A stretch of 64,000 bases of DNA, taken from contig NC_021692.1 of the NCBI RefSeq assembly GCF_000247815.1, positions 4,284,961 through 4,348,960 of the forward strand. Reading direction: 5' to 3'. Under the pieces are notes generated by a model. It made no database searches and had not been told where the DNA came from. It saw only the letters and a list, made by a program, of their open reading frames with translations. How positions within the stretch are numbered: position 1 is the stretch's first letter; each line of letters opens with the position of its first letter. Of the stretch, positions 26,241 to 37,043 are shown piece by piece. The translations under genes and the position numbers were made by a program. The DNA is from Ficedula albicollis (Eukaryota > Chordata > Aves > Passeriformes > Muscicapidae).

Positions 26241-28852
26241 TTTACACAAGCCTTCCTGTGCTATAAACACGACCACAGCTCTTGAGAACCTCCCAAAACG
26301 CTCCCCCCACTTGGATGCTTTGTTGTATTGAGCTTAATTATATGGAGACAAAGAGACTTGGAGAAGGCTCTTTTTTCCCAGGATGTGCCTGGTGTAAGAC
26401 ACGGACTGTCCGTTGTGTGCTGGCAGCTGAAGCAGGGAGAGGTGGGCACTGACACCCCAGCTGCTGCCAAGTGCCTCCAAACCCTGGGCAGAGGGGCAGA
26501 GCTGACCCCTCCTCACAGCCCTTCCTTATGGCACTTCAGCCTGTGGCTCTGTTCTGCCCAAAATCTGGGAGCTGGCTGGAGCAAGCAGCAATGCTGCAGC
26601 ACTTTGAAAGGTGCTGGTTTAGGATTCCCTTTGGGATGGAGTGTGGCTTCATGAGCTTCCTATTCACATGGGTGAGTTTCAACCTGATAGGTGAAACACC
26701 TGGATCTCACACTGACTCTTGCCATGCCTGTAGGTAACAGAGATTTATCTTTTGTCATTGCTGCTCCTGGAAATAAAGTGTCAGTCCTGGTCCCCCCAGT
26801 GCAGAGATGGGCACTGACAGGCTCCTTGTGTTAGGAATCACAGCTAGAAGGGCTCATGAGGTAGGAGAGACTTTTGATGTTCAGCTGGAGAAATGGGAAT
26901 GAGCCCAGGGATGTCTGGAGCCCAGACCTGGGGCATGTGTGGTGCTCAGAGCCATCCACTCCTCCAGCCCCTCTTTGAACCCTTTACAGCTCAGCCTTGT
27001 GCTGGAGTGTTTCTTCTAAATCCTCCAACGAGGTCTTGCTAAATTTCCCCCCTTAATTCTGTGTGAATCTCTTTGTCTTTGTAAGTGGTGAGAAGGAGCT
27101 CTGTGCTTTTCTCACTGCTGTGCTGGCAGCAAGTCTTGGTCACTGGTGTCCATTCAGAAGGCACCTGCCATGGGGACACACCACTGAAGGTCACCAGCTC
27201 CCCAGTGAGCACAGAGCTTCACCCTGGCACAGACTTTGCTGCAAGAAACAACTAAAAATGGAACAAACCTGCTGGAGACACTCAAACCTCCCCATGCTCA
27301 GCCTTGGCAAAGCCTCTGTGATCTCACAGAGCTGAGGCTGCTTCAAAGGGCTGGAAACTTTGAAGGAAGTCTCTTTACCTTCCCTGTAAGAGGAATACAG
27401 GTTCTTTCCCAGGAGAGTCATCTTCCCGTCTTCCCATTAAACACAGTTTTGGCCATACAGTGGAAAAAAATCATCAAAGCCCAGCTGGTGCTCCTGAAGG
27501 AAGCGTTGGAAAGCCTGGGAAAGGCAGCCAGGCACAGTATATTTTTTATTGCATCCATTATATAATGTGTCAAAAAAGAATTCCCTCCACCATGGGGAGA
27601 TATTTATAGTTCACAGGGTTTTATGGCAGAAGGGGAGTGTCTCAGGTTACCCTGGCTAAGCCAAGCCAGGTCTCTGGCTCCTGGGGAGCAGGTCTGGGAG
27701 CCTGAGGGTGACCTGGGGAAAGGAACAGCTTGTCTGGATATCACGACCTGCCCCACCTCTCCAGCTCCTTTGGGAGTACCAAGCAGAAATTTTCCTAAAC
27801 TCTCAACAAACTGGGCATGGCAGCAGGTAGAAACCAGCAGCAGGATTTAGGAGTGGCAGGAGGAGGAGGATGGCTCTGGTGAGTCTGCCCGAGGCTCATA
27901 CTGGTCAAGGAGCTGAGGAAACAACAAATGATGTGACATTCATAGGAAAAAATGTGTGATCTGAGTGGAGAGGGAACATTTGATGGGCACTTTGCCTCGC
28001 CTGTTAACAGAAGCTGTGTGGAGGACACCTGGCACAGGTATGAGAATACTCTCAGGTCCATGTCTGCTGGTCTCTCTTGTGGATGTTCCCCCAGAACATC
28101 TGCCCAGCCTAAAGCAGCACCCTGAGCTGACCTGGCACACACATTCCAGCGGGATGGAGGCAGATGAAGAGGTCCCAGATGTCTCCTTTAGTCAGGAGGA
28201 TTCCCAGTGCAGGTTCCCTGGAAGTGTGGTTCCCTCACCTTGGAGGAGGCAGCTGGAAAAGCAATGAGCAGAAATGTGTTTACCCAAACTGAACCACTAA
28301 AATATTTGAGCTCAATTTTCCTCTTCTGTAAAAAAAACAAAACCTTAAAGAGCAGATAAAACCCTTCACAACTTTTTATGCCTTAACCTCCGTGTCAAGG
28401 AGTCAAGTTCCAAAAGACCTGCACAGTTTACAACTTGCTTATGCAACTTTGAAGTTCACAAGGATTGAAAGCCCTGACTGTGGTATTGATTAAACCTTAT
28501 TTGGCCATCTGACATAATTATATTTGTGAGGAGTTTCATGGGAGCCAAGATTGATAATGCAATCTCTCTGGGGAGGCTGGCTCACACCGAGGAGGGGTGT
28601 CAGATTGCACATCACAGCTGGTACGTGTGGGAATGATGCCACTGTGATAAAGTGAGCCTGTGGTCCCTTCTCCATCTCTCCTGGGACTCCCCAAAACCCA
28701 GGCAGCGCACGTACGTGAGTGTGTTGGTGCATGTGGGATCTCTCCATGTGTGGTGGTGCCTTTTCCTACATCCACACAGCTTAACAACACCCCAGAAGTG
28801 CCTCATGTACCTGCCATAGCAGGTACAGCCCTTGCCATGGATGAGGAAAACA

Positions 28853-29125
28853 TCACAGAATCACAGGATCATTAATTTTGGGAAAGTCCTCCGAGATCAT
28901 CGAGTCCAACCTGTGCCCAATTCCCGCCCTGTCACCAGCCCAGAGCACTGAGTGCTACACCCAGGGATGGGGAGTCAGCCCCCTCCAAGGCCTGACCACT
29001 CTTTCCATGCAGAAATTCCTCCTCATGACCAGCCTGACCCTCTCCTGGCACAGCTTGAGGCTGTTTTCCCTCGTCCCCTGTGAGCAGAGCCTGACCCTCA
29101 CCTGGCTGCACCCTCCTGTCAGGTT
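28853..29125 (-). mobile_element. CR1 LINE 3' end
   Basis: The plus strand begins with two tail units (ATCACAGAATCACAGGATCA), then CCGAGATCATCGAGTCCAAC. It continues through 'ttcctcctcatgaccagcct' and the 'gtcccctgtgagcagagcct' segment. This is the reverse complement of a CR1 3' region of about 270 bp, 5'-truncated. Confidence 0.9.
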
Positions 29126-30366
29126 AAAGACCACGATAAACAAAAAAACTGGAAAGCACCAGATACATCAGCAGTGTTTGAAAAACGACCCAAAGATGAC
29201 AGATGACATCAATTTGGATGGGAAATGAAGGGAGAAATAAGGGGTGAAGGAAAAGCCTGTGGGAAGCAGTGCCCGTGGCACGGACTCAGCATTATCTGAG
29301 CACTGCAGGAACTGCAGAGCTGTGACTGATAATCTGCTCCACGCAGCTCCCAGCAGGCACAGGCTCCTTTTATTCCCAAAAAAAGGGATTTCCTGGAGGT
29401 GCTGTCTGTCCTGGCTGCTTTATGATGTCTCTGTTACTGCAGGTCAGGAGGAGCCAGGCTGGGTTTGTCTCAGTGTTTGATATAATCCATAGCAAGGCGT
29501 TGGGTTTACGGAGATTCATGAGGAGGAGAATCTGGATAGGAATTCTGGAGATATGGGAAAACCTAAAATACATCTTTATGGTTTCTTTTTTTTTACAAAC
29601 CTAGTTATACCTTTGTGTCTTGCTACTTGTCTTTGCACCCCTGCTGGCAGTGCCATGGGGCACAGGGATTGAAACACCAGGGTGCCAAATCCCAGAGGGT
29701 GCTGAGCTGGAGAGAGGGGAAACGACACGGAAAGGAAGAAGGAAAACAAGAAAGAAACAAAAACCCCACCGAGGCTGGATTTTGTGTGTAATCCCTGTGT
29801 GCTGGCAAACTTCAGCAGAGCCCCAACACTGGGAGGATTGTGCAGCCCGGCTCCAGCTCATCCCCCTGGCACAATTTCAGAGAAACAACAGAGGACAGGC
29901 TCCTCTTTCATCCCAAATTCAGAAGTGCCTGCAGGACCCACAGCCAGTCCCGTGCTTTAACTCCTTGCATTTTAGTCCTGGAGAAAGCACTGTCTGATTT
30001 CCTTCAGGTTATCAGGAGGGCTTGTTCCTGGGGGAATATTGATGATTTTTGAAGGGATCAAATTGCCAGGACGTCGCAGCCTTTCTGCCAGTACAGCTGG
30101 TTTCAGGAAGGTGTGCTACAGCAGCCTCATTTTTAGGGAATAATTGCCCAAATTCTCTGTGAGAGCAGCCGGAGTCTGTGAGGTGTCCTCTCGGCCAGAG
30201 GGAGGGGGTAGAGCATCTCTTAGAGCATCTCTGCTGGGCTCTGCTCGCTCGGGATCTGCTCTCTTTGCAGTGCCTGTCTCCCATCCAGGAGCTGCAGAGT
30301 TATCCCTTCAGAATGAGAGAAACACCCTTTCACCCCAGTTTTAACCACTTTTAGTCTGTATAAACC

Positions 30367-30600
30367 ATGGGGTTTTTTTTGTTGTTTTTTTGTTTTTGTT
30401 TTTTGGTTTTTTTTGGTCAAACAAAACGCAGAAACTTTTGTTTACTTTTTGTCTTATGGAAAGTTACTTCTCTACAAAAAAACCCAACAAAAACCCAACC
30501 AACCAACCAAAACAAAAACAAAAACACCAGCCCCCCAAACCCCAAACAAACAAACAACTCCCCCAGAAAAAAAAACCCCAAACCAACCAACTAAACCACT
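30367..30600. repeat. Low-complexity GT-rich to CA-rich tract
   Basis: T/G-rich sequence (GTTGTTTTTTTGTTTTTG) is followed by A/C-rich sequence (CAACCAACCAACCAAAAC, AAACAAACAAAC). The two halves are roughly complementary in composition, so the tract could fold back loosely. Confidence 0.75.
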
Positions 30601-31352
30601 AGGAAAAAAGCTTTTTAAAAGATCATTGTAATTATTAAAAAAATCCCAACCCATTGCAGATAAGAGTTACCTATATGTGTATGTATGCAACGCTGCAGAT
30701 CTAAGTGCAGATTCTGTTGGAAAACCAGATTTTCACGTTTTATTTACTTCAGGACCGTTCTTTTTAAGAAATTGATCTGGAATTTAGAAGGGCAGCCTCC
30801 AGCCTTTGCTGGCTCCAGGTGAATGCTGTGAGCTCTGGAGCCCTGACCTTCTTGGGACAATAATCTTGGGTTTGAACATTTGGTTTTGGAATTTCAGATG
30901 ATCTTGGGGTATATTCCTTGTATTTATAGAGAAAATTTCCAAATAAATCTGCCTTTATAGGATTGCTAAAGGAATAGTCCCAGCAGCAAGGCGGCTTTCC
31001 CTGAATATTGGGAATTAACCCAATCTGCTTACTCTATCCAAGGTGAGGAACCTGCTGGGATGGGGCAAACGTTGGCACATTGGCATCAAAATTTGGACTC
31101 TCTTTTCCCAGGGAATTGGACCCTGGTCCTCTTTCCCAGGGAATGGGGAGCATGGGGATGGTTGAGATGCTCTGTGTGCTCTGGAGAGCTCTCACCTTTC
31201 GGGGCTCTCCCAGGTTACAATGCAAAGATGTGCCCAAAAGTCTGTATTTTATCACCATCTGTTAAACCAGGTGGGGCAGTGATCCTTATCTCCGTGGAGA
31301 TATCCTCTGCTAATGGGCCAGCTTTAAACCAGCTGGGGCGGTGGGGCAGTGA

Positions 31353-31353
<1 letters not shown>

Positions 31354-31432
<79 letters not shown>
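31354..31432. repeat. C homopolymer, 79 bp, inside LTR
   Basis: An uninterrupted C-run is flanked on both sides by short repeats of the LTR (GGGGCAGTGATCC before at 31273 and 31344; CAGCTGGGGC on either side). Confidence 0.95.
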
Positions 31433-31597
31433 AGCTGGGGCAATCATCTTTATCTTTCCCACAGCCCATCCTCCCTCCAGGAGATATCTCCTGTTCATGG
31501 CCACTGAGTCCCAGGGCATGACTGATAAAATTACATCATCCCACTGGGAGATGCTCCACCCAGGGGAGGAGCCAAGCTTTTCCTACCCAGATAAAAA

Positions 31598-31841
31598 CAG
31601 GTTTTGGACACCAAAGCAGCCCTTACCCACTGGTTGCCAGAGGACAAGAGGTACCAGGATTTCTACAGGATCACTGCTTCAACAACACCACTTCATCTGG
31701 ACTGCTATCACCACCCACACAGGTTTTGGACACCAAAGCAGCCCTTACCCACTGGTTGCCAGAGGACAAGAGGTACCAGGATTTCTACAGGATCACTGCT
31801 TCAACAACACCACTTCATCTGGACTGCTATCACCACCCACA
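31598..31841. repeat. 122-bp tandem duplication within the LTR
   Basis: The segment beginning CAGGTTTTGGACACCAAAGC at 31598 recurs at 31720 with the whole 122-bp unit intact. Both copies are virtually identical. The inverted LTR at 16668-18088 shows no obvious second copy. Confidence 0.95.
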
Positions 31842-32962
31842 CCTAGCAGGGTGTCAGGCTGTATTCTGACTCTGTCAGTGCTTTTTCTTTTGTACTATTA
31901 GATGTATTTTATTTTTCTCTTTTTTTCCTACTACATTGTATTTCTGACTTGGAGTCTCTCACTGGTTTTGCTTTCAAAACCATCACAGGGGCCATCAGGA
32001 TAGTGCACAGACATTCCTGTTCCCTGCCCTGTGTCCCGGGCTCGGCTGTCACTTTCTGGGAAAGCTGGGAAATTGTTCAGGGAAAGCCAGATGCTTCCAA
32101 ACTGGGGCCTCTGGCATTTCAGCTCCCTTCAGGCCTTTTTTACCGGAGCTGTAAAATCACCTGACAATGGGCCATGAATATTAATGGCTCTTAGCCCGAA
32201 GGCAGAGGGAGAAGTGCGGGTTTGTTATCAGGTTAAAAGTGGACGGCTGCTTTCATCTGGGAGTGTGTAACTTCCATAAATAAAACACCAGATGTGCTGG
32301 GATTCTGTTTTCCTTTAAACGCCTTGGGAATTCTCGTAAAGAACAGGAACACCTAGGGTTAGCAGGACTTTATTTCAAACTTTCCCTTGCAGGAGTCACG
32401 CAGGGGGAGCTGGTGAATGCCAGGGCAGAGCAGGGTGGGTACCACATCCAGCCGGGGTCCTGAGGCTCTGAACCCTCCAGATCAAGGCAGGTTTACCTGT
32501 GAATCCTCCAAAACAACCTGTCTGCTCACAGGAACGGGATATTGGCGCAGGTGCTCCTGCAGGAGGACCACGGGACAGGGAATGATGCCCCAGGCAGGGA
32601 ATGATGCTCTCAGCCCCTTCCTTGGGAGGCATTTGTACTCAGAATATATTTGAAACAAATCTTGCACAGGTGCGAGGCTGGAGGAGCAGGATGGGATTCT
32701 TCCAAAGAAGAATTTTTCTTCTTTTAAATGAGCCCAGATTATCTGGGATAAAAATGCTCTATACAGGTGAAAGTTCAGAGCAATGTTCTCTTTCCTAACT
32801 CTTCCCTGGAAGCAAAAAGCAAATGTAGGTATTTTGCAAGTGGATTATTTGAAACAGTTTTGACAGAAATCATGGAGAAAGTTTCATATGGAATTTATTT
32901 ATGTTTCCATGGCACTTTGAATAAAACTAAGAAGCTTTCCAGGAGCTCCTCGACATCCACTG

Positions 32963-33045
32963 TGTGTGACCTTGGAAATCAAGTGTTGGTGGAGCCTGTG
33001 GGGTGATTTGAGGCGACCCATACTTGGTTTCAAGGCTCTGTGGGA
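32963..33045 (+). ncRNA. MIR551: miR-551 microRNA precursor
   Basis: The 3p arm at 33013-33033 begins GCGACCCATACTTGG and is one base short of identity to miR-551b-3p as I recall it. The 5p arm at 32975-32996 begins GAAATCAAG and resembles miR-551-5p. The arms pair over about 20 bp (GAAATCAAG against the complement of CTTGGTTTC) and flank a 16-nt loop (32997-33012). Pairing continues below through GACCTTG and CAAGGCTC. In mammals miR-551a lies on the sense strand of a MEGF6 intron, the same arrangement as here. It is probably processed from the MEGF6 primary transcript. Precursor ends are approximate. Confidence 0.92.
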
Positions 33046-35275
33046 ATCTCCAGGGGGAGTGAACAGTGCTCTGTCTCTCACCACGATAAACAGGGAGCAC
33101 AAGAAATACAAATAAGAACACCTCACTGCTAAGGATAGAGGTGGCTTGGCAATATTCTTGAATACTGGCTTGTTTTGTTTGGAAAAATCACCTGAAAAGT
33201 TGAATTTGTGAAGGAAAGGAGTGATCTGGACGCAGCAGCTGCACCTGAGCCGTCTGTGCTGTGTCCAGTCCGAGCCAGGATCAGTCCCTCAGACTGGATT
33301 TGAGCTGCAGAGTTTGTCCAAAGCTCACAGAACTCAGCGTGGCCAAACAGCCCTAAAATCATGAAAGTCCTCACCCTCAGCCAGTGGTGATGCCTGTGGC
33401 GAGCTGGGGGATGAGGAACACTCTCCTTTTATTTAGGGATCGTGTGTTTGGGTCACAGAGGAAGGAAGTCCCATAATGCTTCGATAAATACAAGCTCTAG
33501 GGAGCTGCAGGAGTGTTTGCAGAGCCCAACCACAAAGCTTATTTTGACAAAGTGTGGAGGCAAGGATCATTCTGGCTCTGTATCTGCTGGAGAAACTCAG
33601 GGCTTACGGGCAACCTGCTGAGGCTGGGGCTGTTTGAAAGATTAAAGGGAATGTTATATGAAAACTGCAGTTAAACATAATAATAATGATAATAATAATA
33701 ATAATGGTGGTAGTAGTAGTACTTCAGGTGTGCAGGGCTGGCTTCATCTGGATCCACACCTCCCCTCCAACAGACCCTGCATTTAGGCACTTACTCTGCA
33801 TGAAAATGTAATTAGAATTTATGGATTTATGGAATCCATACTCCTAAGGCCTGCAGAGAGCTCCTGCAGCTCCCTGCCTGGACCCTGCCCTGCCCACAGC
33901 CCTCGGAATGAGCTGCAGGCTCCCAACGCCGGCAGGTTGCTGCGGAGAGGGGATTAAACAAATATAAACCCTTGGGGATTTCGTTAAGCTCTAGCAGGTC
34001 TTGGGATTTCTGAAAAGTAAAACAAAACTTGCACGGTCTGGCGTTTCCGAGCAGCCAGGGCGCTCCCAGCCCAGACAGGACCGAATTAGAGGAGGCTGAG
34101 GGAATTAAATTCTGGGGCTCTTTGATCACACCAGCCTTGTTTTGATCGCTGTCCTTCTCCTGCTCTGCTCTTGGCTGGAAGTGCATTTAATCCTTCATGA
34201 CTTGACAGGTTTGTGTGCTGCCTGCAGACACCTTTCGCTGCTGTTACTGCAGGGCTGGGTTTATGCTGAATAGAAGTGTCACCTCCAGGGATGGCCCTGC
34301 AAGGTCACCATCCGTGTCTCTGCCACCCTCCCCATCCCCACGGATTGTCACAGGATTCCCTCTGCAGCTGGCCCTGGAGGCAGCAGAGATCTGGGAGCCA
34401 TGGGAGTGGGGCTGGCTCTGGGTGAGCAAGGGGAAAACCAAGATTTATCTGCAGTAGCAGAAGGAAACCCGGAGCACGGCGTGGCTGAGGCGCGTTCCTG
34501 GCACAGCTGCAGCCCATTCTTCTTCCATCCAGCCCAAATGCCTTCAAACCCTATTAGTCTCCATTTTTCTGCTCTCTTGTAAGAAGGAAATGCTGCTTTA
34601 CAGAGAAAAAAAAAAAAAGCAACTTCTTAAACACAGATGCATTTTTGAAGTGCCTCGCTCGGTGCCAAATGTCAAAAATTTGCCAGCAACTGATAAATCT
34701 TTTTGAAACCGCCCCTTATACTCCCCAGACCCAGCTGAAACTTGGAATTTCCTAAACTTGAGGTGATTTTGATCTGTATCCGAAAATGATGGAGTGGTCT
34801 AGCAGTGATGGAGAGCACGTCCAGTGCTGGTTCATGGCTGCCAGGGGGATTTTGGGGAGGATGGAGGTTGCTCCAGGGGAGAAGCCCAGGTTTAACTCCT
34901 TCAGCTCCCCAGTGGAATCCGTGGGAGCCCCTGAGAAGGGATCTGGTAACAAGTGGGTGGTGATTCCTCCCTTCTCACCTGGTGATTAGTCACTCACTCT
35001 AATAAAAGGTAATTTGAGAAAAGTGCTCTCTGTGCCTTCAAGGTCTGGGTAACACCCTGCTCAGGGGTAGGAGAGCTCTGGTTTCGCTGGGGTAAGGTCT
35101 CATCCTCGACTTGAGTTACAAAAATTAGTAGAAATTGCATACACGTTGTCTGTTTTATATTTCCCACCCTTTTAGTTTAGATTTCTGTGGATGAATGCTA
35201 TCCAGGGGCACTTGTGTGTGTTTATTTGAAGGAATTTTAGTGGAAAGGGATAATAGTTCTAGGACAAGAAAGTAA

Positions 35276-35413
35276 AACTTCTAAAACAACAGGTCTATAA
35301 TGCAGAGAAGTTTTGTCTCCTCATTTCCATGAACAAGAGAGTAGAACTTCTAAAACAACAGGTCTATAATGCAGAGTTTTGTCTTCTCATTTCCATGAAC
35401 TAGAGAGTGAGCC
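35276..35413. repeat. 69-bp tandem duplication
   Basis: AACTTCTAAAACAACAGGTC and the following bases occur at 35276 and again at 35345, with a 4-bp deletion and a few substitutions in the second copy. Confidence 0.9.
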
Positions 35414-35953
35414 AGAGAGTTGGGATAACAGGTGTGCTCTTACCCATGTCAGTCCCTCCAGGAATCTTCTGGGAGACACCTGGAGAGTTTGGGCGAGGAA
35501 CAAGGGGGGATGTTTTGTACTTGTTAAGGTTGCTTTTTCTTATTGGCACTGAAAGCTCAAAATGGGAAAAAGAGCTGCAGCAGAAGCAGCTGGGTTTGGT
35601 TTTGTGCAGCATCTCAAGCTCAGGCACGGCCAGGTGACCAAGGTGGGAATCGTGGCCGTGCCTTGTATTTTATTGCTTAAAAGAGATGAGATTTCTCCTT
35701 CCCGGTCTGTCTTGCTGTTCTGCCTTAAACCTGCCCCCGAAATGGGGTGGAAGAGAAGCCCCAGTGTTTGTCTGTAAATGGAAATCCTGGGTGGGGCTGG
35801 TGAGCCCAGCTGTGCTCCAGGTGCCCTTTGGGCTCCCACAGCTGGAACGTGCCCCGCCGTGCTCCGGGCGGGATCTTCGCTCTGTGTGAGCACCGCTGCT
35901 TCAGCTCAGAGCCAGGGAAGTGCAAAAAGCTCTTTGCCCATCAGAGCCAAGAA

Positions 35954-37043
35954 CGAGATGACGGTTTTTGGATTGTAGCAGAGCTCCGGGATTCATGGGC
36001 AGGTCAGGGAAAGCACCTTCCCCGGGCTCAGAGCGGAGCCCCGAACACCCAGATTCCCTGGAGAGACATTGCAGCACCCACCCAGGGCACGCTGGGGGCT
36101 GCTTTGCCTGGTCATGGCTCTGTGGCAGAGCTGTTGCATATTTTCAGCACTGGTTTGCTTAGCAGAAAGCCAAAAGTATTCAAATAATTAGCAAAGATTG
36201 CTGACGAACGGGGAAAGAGCAGTTTCTGTGGATATCGGCTCGGACATTAAAGAATTCCACAGAAAAATGTCACTTTCTTGCCAATTTGGTGCATTCGTCT
36301 TGTTTTGTTGAAAATAACTGAAAAGTATTTCCTGGCTCTGTACCACTGTAGAGATGTGTGAAATAAACAGCTCTGTCCTTATCTTAGCCAAGAGAAAATA
36401 TTTCCAGTTTCCCCAGAATTCCCCTGATGAGGATTAGCTTCTCTGATGATTAAGAGGTTCAGGATTTTGGTGGAAACAAGCAATCCTTTAAATTTTTTCG
36501 AGATGACGGTTTTTGGATTGTAGCAGAGCTCCGGGATTCATGGGCAGGTCAGGGAAAGCACCTTCCCCGGGCTCAGAGCGGAGCCCCGAACACCCAGATT
36601 CCCTGGAGAGACATTGCAGCACCCACCCAGGGCACGCTGGGGGCTGCTTTGCCTGGTCATGGCTCTGTGGCAGAGCTGTTGCATATTTTCAGCACTGGTT
36701 TGCTTAGCAGAAAGCCAAAAGTATTCAAATAATTAGCAAAGATTGCTGACGAACGGGGAAAGAGCAGTTTCTGTGGATATCGGCTCGGACATTAAAGAAT
36801 TCCACAGAAAAATGTCACTTTCTTGCCAATTTGGTGCATTCGTCTTGTTTTGTTGAAAATAACTGAAAAGTATTTCCTGGCTCTGTACCACTGTAGAGAT
36901 GTGTGAAATAAACAGCTCTGTCCTTATCTTAGCCAAGAGAAAATATTTCCAGTTTCCCCAGAATTCCCCTGATGAGGATTAGCTTCTCTGATGATTAAGA
37001 GGTTCAGGATTTTGGTGGAAACAAGCAATCCTTTAAAATTTTT
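35954..37043. repeat. 545-bp tandem duplication
   Basis: Bases 35954-36498 recur at 36499-37043. I see no difference over the compared region apart from the extreme 3' end, where the second copy runs into a T-rich tract. Open frames at 35968/36513 and, on the minus strand, 36188/36733 translate identically. There is no transposon hallmark. It is either a very recent segmental duplication or an uncollapsed haplotype or assembly duplication. Confidence 0.97.

Larger units (their letters stand above)
31260..31987 (+). mobile_element. Solo LTR of a bird endogenous retrovirus, plus strand
   Basis: It starts TGTTAAACCAGGTGGGGC and ends TCAAAACCATCACA. It shares with the inverted copy at 16668-18088 the palindrome CAGGAGATATCTCCTG (31478-31493), the ATGACTGATAAAATTACATC block and the TATA-like CAGATAAAAAC (about 31588). 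A 79-bp C-run interrupts the 5' part, between repeats of CAGCTGGGGC. A 122-bp segment downstream of the TATA-like site is tandemly duplicated. No internal retroviral genes are adjacent, so it is a solo LTR. Confidence 0.82.
31988..35953 (+). other. MEGF6: MEGF6 large intron holding miR-551
   Basis: It contains the miR-551 hairpin, a short (AAT)n run at about 33675-33705 with a TAG-rich tail, and a 69-bp duplication at 35276-35413. Nothing else is recognisable. Confidence 0.65.

Noticed and set aside
30472..30654. Minus-strand Gly/Val/Phe-rich 60-codon frame resembling a membrane peptide
   Set aside because: It is a translation of the CA/GT low-complexity tract.
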